This document shows positions 45,172 to 53,064 of a stretch of DNA of 64,000 bases, in pieces (positions within the stretch are counted from its first letter, which is position 1; each line of letters starts with the position of its first letter). The notes below the pieces were generated by a model. The model searched no databases and was not told the origin of the DNA. It saw nothing but the letters and a program-made list of their open reading frames with translations. This DNA comes from Flammeovirga sp. SJP92 (lineage in GTDB: Bacteria > Bacteroidota > Bacteroidia > Cytophagales > Flammeovirgaceae): assembly GCF_001583495.1 (NCBI RefSeq), contig NZ_LQAQ01000020.1, positions 124,001-188,000 on the forward strand, in the 5' to 3' direction. A program made the translations under genes and the position numbers.

Positions 45172-45334
45172 ACTTTATGTAAATAGAATAAATTTGTTCA
45201 TTAATATCATCTGCTAATTTAAAAGATTTATTGATGCAATAGAATAGGTAAAAGAAAATTGCACTTTTTAATCATTGAATATCAGATCAATGAATAAATC
45301 CTAAATTTAATTAACACTTTTTTATGGATTTTGA

Positions 45335-45367
45335 TTTGGAATAATGGAATTTGACCGCTTATATTTG
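45335..45367 (+). promoter_or_regulatory. Promoter of the tRNA operon
   Basis: TTTG (45335-45338) as the -33 element, a spacer of 21 bases, then TATATTTG (45360-45367) as the -7 box. This matches the full Bacteroidota consensus and lies 50 bases before tRNA-Ser. It is the best promoter in the window. Confidence 0.7.
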
Positions 45368-45417
45368 CATCGCATTAAACGGAAAGGGCGTCAGAAATGA
45401 CAAACAAAATCGTTTAT

Positions 45418-45502
45418 GGAGAGTTGCCAGAGTGGTTAATGGAGCGGTTTGCTAAACCGTCATCGGGAAACCGATGCATGGGTTCGAATCCCATACTCTC
45501 CG
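45418..45502 (+). tRNA. tRNA-Ser (GCT)
   Basis: 85 bases, class II. The acceptor stem is GGAGAGT (45418-45424) with ACTCTCC (45495-45501). The anticodon loop TTGCTAA gives GCT, reading AGC/AGU. The long variable arm is CATCGGGAAACCGATG and the T-loop is GTTCGAATC. CCA is not encoded in the gene. Confidence 0.95.
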
Positions 45503-45509
45503 CATCGTT

Positions 45510-45584
45510 CGGGATGTAGCACAGTCCGGTTAGTGTACCTGGTTTGGGACCAGGGGGTCGCAGGTTCGAATCCTGCCATCCCGA
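45510..45584 (+). tRNA. tRNA-Pro (TGG)
   Basis: 75 bases. The acceptor stem is CGGGATG (45510-45516) with CATCCCG (45577-45583). The anticodon stem CCTGG/CCAGG holds the loop TTTGGGA with anticodon TGG, and the T-arm is CAGGTTCGAATCCTG. It starts eight bases after tRNA-Ser. CCA is not encoded. Confidence 0.95.
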
Positions 45585-45587
45585 CAA

Positions 45588-45619
45588 AAGCGATCTTCTT
45601 TAAGGAGATCGCTTTTTTT
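45588..45619 (+). terminator. Intrinsic terminator of the tRNA operon
   Basis: AAGCGATCT (45588-45596) pairs with AGATCGCTT (45606-45614), followed by T-rich DNA. Ends the Ser-Pro tRNA operon. Confidence 0.85.
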
Positions 45620-45665
45620 ATTTATAACCTTCCGTCTCTTTCATCACACACTAAAACTGAAATGT

Positions 45666-46559
45666 ATGAAAAAGATTGTCCTTATTGCCAATCCTATTTC
45701 TGGGCAAGGAAAAGCTAAAAAAGCCGCACTTCTATCAAAAGAAGTATTGGATCAGAAAAATCACGAAGTACATATAGAGTATACAAAACATGCAGGGCAT
45801 GCTACTGCATTAGCGAAAGATCTAAGTCAACGCTATGATATCATTGTGGCAGTTGGTGGAGACGGCACAGTCAATGAAGTAGCACAGGGATTGCTTGACA
45901 CCAGTAAAACCCTCGGCATTATTCCTACAGGTTCTGGTAATGGACTAGCAAGGCATTTAAAAATTCCAATGAATACAAAAAATGCTGCTTTGTGTATTGA
46001 CCGCTTTACAACGAAAGAGATCGACACTCCTACTATTAACGGTAAAAATTTTTTCTGTACTGCAGGCATCGGTTTTGACGCACACATTTCTCATGTTTTT
46101 AGTGAAATGAGCGGAAGAGGCCTATCCAACTATGTGAAAGCCATATTTACAGAGTATGGTAGTTACAAGACTGGAGAATACACTATTCAGTATGATGATA
46201 AAACGGAAAGGGAAAGTGCTTTTGTGATCACCGTAGGTAATGCAGCACAATACGGTAATGAGGCTATGATTACACCATTGGCTTCCATTCATGATGATCA
46301 TCTGGATGTCACTCTTTTAAGAAAACCTTCTTTGTTTACGGCTATGAATTGGGGAATGCGATTGTTTTTTAAAAACATCCACAAAGCCCCCCGTTCAAAA
46401 TACTTCAAGACAAAGAGACTGAAAATTCATTCTTCAAAAGGTCTTTTAGAAATTAATGGGCACAGAGACGGAGAACCGGACCTATGGGAATTTCCCCTTA
46501 CATTTGACATTAATGAAGGAAGAAAACTAAGCGTTATTGTCAATTCTAACAATATATAA
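45666..46559 (+). CDS. Diacylglycerol-kinase-like lipid kinase (DgkB/YegS family)
   Basis: The 297-residue cytoplasmic protein has the diacylglycerol-kinase catalytic domain: NPISGQGKAKKAA near the start, VGGDGTVNEVAQG (the ATP-binding GGDGT), PTGSGNGLARHL and GIGFDAHISH. Enzymes of this group phosphorylate diacylglycerol or related lipids. Two later genes, PAP2 and an LTA-synthase-like gene, would remove phosphate from or use phosphatidyl lipids and release diacylglycerol, so this kinase may recycle it. The link is by neighbourhood. Confidence 0.9.
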   Translation: MKKIVLIANPISGQGKAKKAALLSKEVLDQKNHEVHIEYTKHAGHATALAKDLSQRYDIIVAVGGDGTVNEVAQGLLDTSKTLGIIPTGSGNGLARHLKIPMNTKNAALCIDRFTTKEIDTPTINGKNFFCTAGIGFDAHISHVFSEMSGRGLSNYVKAIFTEYGSYKTGEYTIQYDDKTERESAFVITVGNAAQYGNEAMITPLASIHDDHLDVTLLRKPSLFTAMNWGMRLFFKNIHKAPRSKYFKTKRLKIHSSKGLLEINGHRDGEPDLWEFPLTFDINEGRKLSVIVNSNNI

Positions 46560-46730
46560 ACCCAGCATTTTAAATTAAAAAAATAATACAAGTACTAAAC
46601 ATTAAGCACTTTACACTATTCCCACTTCTTATTTTGCGGTTATGATCTTCAAAAAACGTTAGATAGAAATACTATTCATTCGTTTTTTAGCACTGAACTC
46701 ACAAAAAATAATAAAGAACTAGTGATAAGT

Positions 46731-46749
46731 TAATTTTACTTTAGTACTT
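46731..46749 (+). promoter_or_regulatory. Variant of the TAGTACTT promoter-like module before PAP2
   Basis: TAATTTTA (46731-46738), three bases, then TAGTACTT (46742-46749). The -7 part has A instead of G at the end. The spacing equals that of the copies at 4101 and 29309. It lies 27 bases before the PAP2 gene. Confidence 0.35.
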
Positions 46750-46775
46750 GCACCATCATTAAGAAAGATAAGAAT

Positions 46776-47417
46776 ATGCAACAGAGTAAAGAATCAAAAC
46801 TATTGACCTATTCCATCTTGGTCATGTTTATCCCTTACATAATTTCTATAGTTACAAAAGAAACGCAGAGTGCTTGGTGTGTGCATTTATTGAATGACAA
46901 CCACACTACGTTTTTTGATTATTTCTTTAAATACACTACCAACTTAGGTGATGGTCTGGCATTAATTCCTTTTTTATTCATTCTATTATGGCTTAGAAAA
47001 GAATACTGGCCAGTATTGGTAATGGCTTCTGCCCTTCACGGTATCTTTGTATATGTAGGCAAAGAAATCATTTTAAAAGGAACTGAATTCGCTTTAAGAC
47101 CTGCAGGACTTCACGGAGAGGACGCTTTCACTCAAATTTTAGACGTACATATTCACCTTATTGACACCTTCCCTTCTGGACACTCTACTACAGGTTTTGT
47201 AATTGGTGCCATGTTTATGTTGATTATGCCCAACTGGAAAGGGTTTGCAATTGGTATGACTTACGGATGGATTGTTGGAATTTCAAGAATGTACTTGGCA
47301 CAGCACTTCTTGGTTGATGTCTCTTTCGGTGGCATCTCAGCATTCGCTATTGTATGGCTTTGCTGGTTTATTTGTGATAAAAAAGGCTGGTTGAAATTAA
47401 AGCCTTGGGAAAAATAA
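46776..47417 (+). CDS. PAP2-family membrane phosphatase
   Basis: The 213-residue membrane protein has the three phosphatase motifs: KGTEFALRP (KxxxxxxRP), PSGHST, and SRMYLAQHFLVDV (SRxxxxxHxxxD). About six membrane helices are seen. Its active site should face the periplasm and remove phosphate from phosphatidic acid, phosphatidylglycerolphosphate, undecaprenyl diphosphate or similar lipids; the substrate is undecided. The position between a lipid kinase and an LTA-synthase-like gene favours a role in glycerolipid turnover. Confidence 0.92.
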   Translation: MQQSKESKLLTYSILVMFIPYIISIVTKETQSAWCVHLLNDNHTTFFDYFFKYTTNLGDGLALIPFLFILLWLRKEYWPVLVMASALHGIFVYVGKEIILKGTEFALRPAGLHGEDAFTQILDVHIHLIDTFPSGHSTTGFVIGAMFMLIMPNWKGFAIGMTYGWIVGISRMYLAQHFLVDVSFGGISAFAIVWLCWFICDKKGWLKLKPWEK

Positions 47418-47423
47418 ATAAAA

Positions 47424-47456
47424 AAGGGAAGCGACTTCAAACCGCTTCCCTTTTTT
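47424..47456. terminator. Bidirectional intrinsic terminator
   Basis: AAGGGAAGCG (47424-47433) pairs with CGCTTCCCTT (47443-47452), with A- and T-runs outside. Shared by PAP2 and the convergent sulfatase-type gene. Confidence 0.85.
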
Positions 47457-47471
47457 ATCGACTGTACCGTT

Positions 47472-49406
47472 CTATTTTGAAGGTACCATTTTATTATCAA
47501 TTGCTCTTAATGAAAACTCTTGCATAATTCCTTTGGCCAAATCTGTCAACTTTTTCTCTTCAGGAAGACCTGTACCTTTCAAATCATGCTCCTGCATTCT
47601 ATCTGCTACAAAGTTGTACATAAACTTCACTTCTTTACCATCAAAACCCAGTACATAATCACCTTCTACTACTTGAAATACATTTGGACCAATAAAGTTG
47701 ACCGCGAAGTGCAATGCAGCAGAATCCATTGCATCTGATCCAAAAGCCACATAATCTTGATCTACTCCTAAATAATCAACAACTGTAGGGAAAATATCGA
47801 TCTGCTGCGTCACTGTAGAATCAATCCCTACTAGAGCATCATCAGATGGAGCATAATAAATGATAGGCACTTTGAATAGACCTAAACTTGTAGAATATTC
47901 TGGATAATGCACCTGATTGGTATGATCTGCTGTAATCACAAACAGTGTATTTTCAAACCAAGGCATTTTTGAGGCGGTCTCAAAGAATTGCTGTAAAGCA
48001 TAATCTGTATATTGTGTTCCTTTATTCAACGGAAGTGGCCCACCTTTAAATCGACCTTCATACTCTTCAGGTATCTTAAAAGGATGATGCGATGATAGTG
48101 TAAATAGAGAAGTATGAAAGGGTTCTTCAAAAGTATTCATTGTCTCTGCAAAAAACTGTAGGAAGGGCTCATCCCAAATTCCCCAAGTACCATCAAAATC
48201 ATCATCATTATCATATTCTGTCATACCATAGTACTCTTGATACCCTGCAAGATTCATGAAGGCTTGAAAACCCATTGATCCATTGGGTGCTCCATGGAAA
48301 AATGCTGTTTTATAACCTTCTTTACCCAATACCGACGCCATACTATTGATGGAATTGGTAGAATAATGAGAAAGTACATAAGGCGAATAGAAAGATGGAA
48401 TACTTGCCACCACAGAAGGTAATGCATCAATAGACTTTCTACCATTTGCGAAGGCATTGGTAAACGTTTTACTATGCTGAATCAACGAATCTGTAAATGG
48501 TGTATATCCTTTGTAATCTTCCGATAAAGAATTCTGATTTAAAGCACTGACATATTCTCTACCAAAACTTTCAATTACGATCGTTACAACATTCATCTTC
48601 TTTTTCTCCTTCCCCTTTACTCCTTGATGATAAGCCGAGTAAACTTTCTCTAGCTCTTCTGCTGTAAAGAACTCATGCTTATTAGCGACTTTTTTATTCA
48701 ATGTACGCAATACTGAGAAGGGCGTATTCAACACAATAGCCATCTCCAAAGGCTTCTTCACAAACTCACCTGCATTATTCAATGAAATAGGGCGGGTAGT
48801 ACCATCAAAACCTCCTCGTGCACCACCAAAAATCAGAAAAGCACACACTAATAAAAGTGCAATATGTTTGACCAAATAAGAAGACATATTAATTCTTCTT
48901 CTTGGCTTTTCCACTTTTACTAAACTATAAGCTTTGATAAATATAAACATCAAGACTACCCAGATAACCGTCATATACCAGTAGTCTACAAAAAGGAATC
49001 TAAAGGCTAATGTTGCTCCATTTTGCTCATGAGCAAATTCATCAAAGATGGAAGCTGTCGTTCTTTTGGAAGTAAATCTGAAGAAAATCACATCAGCAAG
49101 GTTCATGGCCAGCGTGATCGCATTGACAACATACACAAACCATTTGATTACATTTTGATAACCTTTATTATATCGGGCTGTAATTGGCAACAAACTCATC
49201 AAAATAAAAACACTGTTTGTATAAATCACAGCAGGCAAGTCAAACTTCAACCCTCCTAGAAATAATTCAAATAAATCTGCACCTGGAAAATACGAGGCGT
49301 TGAATACATAAAATATTGCTCTACTAATAGTATACAAGAGCATAATCAATATGAATCGATAAAAAGATACCCCGAAAATGTTTTTTGATTTTATATTATG
49401 AAGCAT
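47472..49406 (-). CDS. LTA-synthase-like membrane phosphoglycerol/phosphoethanolamine transferase
   Basis: The 644-residue protein has about five membrane helices in residues 1-210 and a large periplasmic sulfatase-fold domain (about 265-610). The metal residues appear in VTIVIESFGREY (Glu), FHGAPNGSMGF and VITADHTNQVHY (Asp-His). The catalytic nucleophile position reads NGRKSIDALPS, with Ser where LtaS has Thr. Bacteroidota use such proteins to move phosphoglycerol or phosphoethanolamine from phospholipid to sugars or lipid A. The exact donor and acceptor are unknown. The reaction would release diacylglycerol, which the nearby lipid kinase could re-use. Confidence 0.9.
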   Translation of the reverse strand: MLHNIKSKNIFGVSFYRFILIMLLYTISRAIFYVFNASYFPGADLFELFLGGLKFDLPAVIYTNSVFILMSLLPITARYNKGYQNVIKWFVYVVNAITLAMNLADVIFFRFTSKRTTASIFDEFAHEQNGATLAFRFLFVDYWYMTVIWVVLMFIFIKAYSLVKVEKPRRRINMSSYLVKHIALLLVCAFLIFGGARGGFDGTTRPISLNNAGEFVKKPLEMAIVLNTPFSVLRTLNKKVANKHEFFTAEELEKVYSAYHQGVKGKEKKKMNVVTIVIESFGREYVSALNQNSLSEDYKGYTPFTDSLIQHSKTFTNAFANGRKSIDALPSVVASIPSFYSPYVLSHYSTNSINSMASVLGKEGYKTAFFHGAPNGSMGFQAFMNLAGYQEYYGMTEYDNDDDFDGTWGIWDEPFLQFFAETMNTFEEPFHTSLFTLSSHHPFKIPEEYEGRFKGGPLPLNKGTQYTDYALQQFFETASKMPWFENTLFVITADHTNQVHYPEYSTSLGLFKVPIIYYAPSDDALVGIDSTVTQQIDIFPTVVDYLGVDQDYVAFGSDAMDSAALHFAVNFIGPNVFQVVEGDYVLGFDGKEVKFMYNFVADRMQEHDLKGTGLPEEKKLTDLAKGIMQEFSLRAIDNKMVPSK

Positions 49407-49497
49407 AATTGATTTGAAAATTTCTATTTCTTATTTAAGCTTTCAAAGTTAAAAAAAAAGATTTCAGAAAATGATATTAAAACTAAAACAACTCTCC

Positions 49498-49505
49498 TAT
49501 TTTTG
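49498..49505 (+). promoter_or_regulatory. -7 box for mfd
   Basis: TATTTTTG matches TAnnTTTG, 35 bases before the mfd start. Confidence 0.5.
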
Positions 49506-49516
49506 TCATTACACTT

Positions 49517-49534
49517 AAGTACTAGGACAAAAGT
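49517..49534. repeat. 18-base repeat shared with 29291-29308, between divergent promoters
   Basis: AAGTACTAGGACAAAAGT is identical to 29291-29308. Read on the minus strand it is ACTTTTGTCCTAGTACTT, directed at the LTA-synthase-like gene (start 49406); there TAACTTTTG has one extra base in the -7 box. On the plus strand it lies in the mfd leader, five bases from the ATG, so it could influence both genes. Confidence 0.5.
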
Positions 49535-49539
49535 TATTC

Positions 49540-52500
49540 ATGGGAGAGTCACACCACATTCGTCAAATTGAATTAAAAGAATTAATCAAAGCTTATAAAA
49601 AGGATAGTAATACTGCATTATTGCTCAATCAATTAAAAAAAGATACACCCTCTGCCACCTACCTCAAAGGATTATCAGGAAGCTTGGATGCCATCATTGC
49701 TGCATCTGCTTATAATGAACTACAAGGTTGTCATCTTTTTGTAATGCATGACGTAGAGGAAGCAATTTATTTTACGAATGACTTACAAAACCTATTGCCA
49801 AAAGAAAATGTATTGTATTTCCCGTCTTCTTATAAGAAGCCTTTTGAATTTACGAGCGTAGAAAATGCAAATGTGCTTCAAAGAGCGGAAACACTAAGTA
49901 CGCTCAATGAAGTCAAAAATAAAGGTGCACTTTTGGTCACTCACCCTGATGCCCTCACTGAAAAAGTAATCAATAAGAAGTCTTTGGTTGAAAATACCTA
50001 TGTGGCTAGAGTTGGAGAAGATATTGATCAAGCTTTTATCAGAGAATTATTGATAGAATATGGTTTTGAGCCTTCTGATTTTGTGTATGAAGCTGGGCAA
50101 TTTGCAATTAGAGGCGGTATCATTGATATCTACTCTTATGCTAATGAACTTCCTTTTAGGATAGAATTGTTTGGGGATGAAATAGAAAGTATCCGTACTT
50201 TTGATCCGATCACCCAATTATCACAGGAAAATAAAGAACACGCTCCTATTGTTCCTAATGTTCATAATAAGCTCATGCAAGAAGTAAGAGAGTCTATGCT
50301 TGAATTCCTGCCTGACGCAACAGTTTGGATCAAAGATTATGAACTGCTTACAGATACGATAGATCAATACTATGAAAAAGCCACTGAAAAATTTGAGGAT
50401 ATTCTTAAAGTCAGCGGTGGGACGCATGTAATTAATAAACCGGACGAAATTTTTGAAACGAAGAAAAGTTTCACACAACAGTTAAATAAATCTCATAAAG
50501 TTCTTTTTGGTAAAAAGAAAGGTGTGAGGAATGCTGAAACCGTTCTTTTTGAAAGTAAGCCTCAACCTTCTTTTAATAAGAACTTCCACTTACTGGGAGA
50601 AACATTAGAAAAACAGCAACATGAAGGTGTCCGAAATATTATTATCTCTGACCTTCCAAAACAGCTAGAGCGACTTCAAACTATTTTTGAGGAAATCAAA
50701 CCTGATCTTTTCGTACAGGAATTAAACTTAAGTTTAAGAGGTGGTTTTATCGATAAGCAAATGAATATTGCTTGTTTTACAGATCATCAGATTTTTGAGC
50801 GTTTCCATGCTCCAAAAGGAAAGCAAAAGTACTCGAAGACCAAATCCATGACCTTAAAAGAACTCCGTGAATTAAAAGCGGGTGATTTTGTAACGCACAT
50901 GGATCATGGTGTTGGGCGTTTTGGCGGAATGGAAAAAGTGGAAGTCAACGGTAAAATGCAAGAAAGCATTCGTTTGATTTATAGAGACAACGATCTTTTG
51001 TATTTGAGTTTGCACGCTCTTCATAAAATTTCAAAATACTCTGGACAAGAAGGAAGACAACCTACTATCAGTAAATTAGGTTCTCCTGAATGGGAAAATA
51101 AAAAGAAGAAAGCAAAAAAGAGAGTCAAGGACATTGCCAGTGAATTGATTCAGCTTTACGCGAAAAGAAGAGAATCTCAAGGCTATCAATTTGACAAAGA
51201 CGGTTACTTACAAGCCGAATTGGAATCTTCTTTCCTTTTTGAAGACACTCCAGACCAAGCTAAAGCAACACAAGAGGTAAAGGAAGATATGGAAAAACCG
51301 TATCCTATGGACCGATTGGTATGTGGTGATGTAGGTTTTGGTAAAACTGAAGTAGCGGTAAGAGCCGCGTTCAAAGCTGTATGTGATAGTAAACAAGTAG
51401 CGGTATTAGTCCCCACAACTATCCTAGCGATGCAACATTATAAAACCTTCTTGAACAGGATTGGTGACCTACCTTGTACCGTAGATTATATCAACCGCTT
51501 TAGAACTCCAAAACAGATAAAGGAGATTCTGAAAAAAGTGAAAGAAGGAAAAATTGACATATTAATAGGTACACACAGAATCACCAGCAAGGATGTGGAA
51601 TTCAAAGACCTTGGTCTGATGATTATAGATGAGGAACAAAAGTTTGGTGTAAAGACAAAAGAAAAGCTGAAGGAAATGAGAGTAAATGTAGACGCTTTGA
51701 CGCTGACAGCTACTCCAATTCCAAGAACACTTCACTTTTCATTGCTTGGAGCCAGAGACCTTTCTGTCATCGAAACGCCTCCACCCAACCGTCAACCTGT
51801 TACGACACAAATTTCCACATTAAATGATGAAGTCATCAGAGATGCAATCCACCATGAATTATTAAGAGGCGGACAAGCTTTCTTTGTACATAATAGAGTG
51901 GCAGATATTGAACATTTTGCTAATAAAATCATGACACTTGTCCCCGATGCAAAAGTCACTTACGCTCATGGACAAATGGATGGACCTCAGTTAGAGAAAA
52001 TAATGATGCGCTTTATTCAAGGAGAATACGATGTATTGATTTCTACTAACATTATTGAATCGGGTCTGGATATTCCAAACGCCAATACTATTATTGTCAA
52101 CCAAGCACATATGTTTGGGCTTTCTGATCTGCATCAGATGAGAGGACGTGTCGGTAGATCCAATAAGAAAGCCTACTGTTATTTATTAACGCCTCCAACA
52201 ATTGCTTTAACATCAGATTCTAGAAAACGACTTTCTACACTAGAAGAGTTTTCTGATTTAGGCGATGGATTCAAAGTAGCTATGAGAGATCTGGATATTA
52301 GAGGTGCTGGTGATTTATTAGGCGGAGAACAATCTGGCTTTATCAATGACCTTGGTTTTGATACATTCAATCAGATTTTAGAAGAAGCGGTACAAGAAAT
52401 TAAACAAACGGAGTTTGCTAATTTGTTTAAAGAAGAACTCGAAAAACAGACCATCAATGTAAAAACTGTTATAGAAACTGATTTTGAGATCTTGATTCCT

Positions 52501-52908
52501 GACACTTATGTTTCTAATATATCTGAAAGACTCAACTTATATATGAGAGCAGACAAATTGAAAAATGAGAAAGAAATGGAGAAATTCACTCAAAGTCTCA
52601 CTGATCGATTTGGCCCAATTCCAGTTCCAGTAGAAGATTTACTGAAAACAGTGAGGATGCGCTGGGTAGCTCAAAAAATTGGAATGGAAAAACTAATTCT
52701 AAAAAATGAGTCGTTAAAAGCCTACTTATTAGAGCATACACATGCTGCATATTATCAATCAGATGAGTTCGGTAAAATTTTGATGTATGTTCAAACCCAC
52801 CCTAAAATTTGTCAAATCAAGGAAACAAAAAAGCGTTTAATCCTTAATATTGAAGAAGTTAACAACTTAAACAAAGCTATAGAGGTACTCGACAACCTAA
52901 GAAAATAA
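49540..52908 (+). CDS. mfd: Transcription-repair coupling factor Mfd
   Basis: The 1122-residue ATPase removes stalled RNA polymerase and recruits UvrA to DNA damage. The N-terminal UvrB-like domains (about 1-330), the RNA-polymerase-interacting domain (LKAGDFVTHMDHGVGRFGGMEKV), the translocase with Walker A CGDVGFGKTEVAVRAAF, IDEEQKFG as motif II, TATPIPRTLHFSLLGARDLS as motif III, GRVGRSNKKAYCYLL as motif VI, and the C-terminal TRCF domain (about 970-1080) are in the usual order. Length is normal. Upstream is the repeat at 49517; downstream is gldJ. Confidence 0.96.
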   Translation: MGESHHIRQIELKELIKAYKKDSNTALLLNQLKKDTPSATYLKGLSGSLDAIIAASAYNELQGCHLFVMHDVEEAIYFTNDLQNLLPKENVLYFPSSYKKPFEFTSVENANVLQRAETLSTLNEVKNKGALLVTHPDALTEKVINKKSLVENTYVARVGEDIDQAFIRELLIEYGFEPSDFVYEAGQFAIRGGIIDIYSYANELPFRIELFGDEIESIRTFDPITQLSQENKEHAPIVPNVHNKLMQEVRESMLEFLPDATVWIKDYELLTDTIDQYYEKATEKFEDILKVSGGTHVINKPDEIFETKKSFTQQLNKSHKVLFGKKKGVRNAETVLFESKPQPSFNKNFHLLGETLEKQQHEGVRNIIISDLPKQLERLQTIFEEIKPDLFVQELNLSLRGGFIDKQMNIACFTDHQIFERFHAPKGKQKYSKTKSMTLKELRELKAGDFVTHMDHGVGRFGGMEKVEVNGKMQESIRLIYRDNDLLYLSLHALHKISKYSGQEGRQPTISKLGSPEWENKKKKAKKRVKDIASELIQLYAKRRESQGYQFDKDGYLQAELESSFLFEDTPDQAKATQEVKEDMEKPYPMDRLVCGDVGFGKTEVAVRAAFKAVCDSKQVAVLVPTTILAMQHYKTFLNRIGDLPCTVDYINRFRTPKQIKEILKKVKEGKIDILIGTHRITSKDVEFKDLGLMIIDEEQKFGVKTKEKLKEMRVNVDALTLTATPIPRTLHFSLLGARDLSVIETPPPNRQPVTTQISTLNDEVIRDAIHHELLRGGQAFFVHNRVADIEHFANKIMTLVPDAKVTYAHGQMDGPQLEKIMMRFIQGEYDVLISTNIIESGLDIPNANTIIVNQAHMFGLSDLHQMRGRVGRSNKKAYCYLLTPPTIALTSDSRKRLSTLEEFSDLGDGFKVAMRDLDIRGAGDLLGGEQSGFINDLGFDTFNQILEEAVQEIKQTEFANLFKEELEKQTINVKTVIETDFEILIPDTYVSNISERLNLYMRADKLKNEKEMEKFTQSLTDRFGPIPVPVEDLLKTVRMRWVAQKIGMEKLILKNESLKAYLLEHTHAAYYQSDEFGKILMYVQTHPKICQIKETKKRLILNIEEVNNLNKAIEVLDNLRK

Positions 52909-52943
52909 ACACATTATTTTTAAAAATATTCACAACTTCGACT

Positions 52944-52975
52944 TTTGGGTACAATTATTGAATAAAGTGTATTTG
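52944..52975 (+). promoter_or_regulatory. Candidate promoter of gldJ
   Basis: TTTG (52944-52947) as -33 element, a spacer of 20 bases, and TGTATTTG (52968-52975) as a -7 box with one mismatch (TG for TA). The leader would be about 80 bases. Confidence 0.45.
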
Positions 52976-52980
52976 TCGCG

Positions 52981-53040
52981 GTTTCATTATGGGAATGAAA
53001 CACACTTTTTGAAAATTAGTATGTACCGTACTGGGTACAT
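52981..53040 (+). promoter_or_regulatory. Two hairpins in the gldJ leader
   Basis: Hairpin 1 pairs GTTTCATT (52981-52988) with AATGAAAC (52994-53001) around ATGGG. Hairpin 2 pairs ATGTACC (53021-53027) with GGTACAT (53034-53040) around GTACTG. Both are perfect and lie between the candidate promoter and the ATG at 53065. They may stabilise the mRNA or bind a regulator. Confidence 0.45.
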
Positions 53041-53064
53041 TGAAAAAATAGAGATCTGAATATC

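Noticed and set aside
45449-45718. Open frame across the tRNA genes
   Set aside because: It overlaps two clear tRNA genes and the start of the lipid kinase gene.
47472-49406. Lipoteichoic acid synthesis
   Set aside because: The organism is diderm; the protein is better called a phosphoglycerol- or phosphoethanolamine-type transferase with unknown acceptor.
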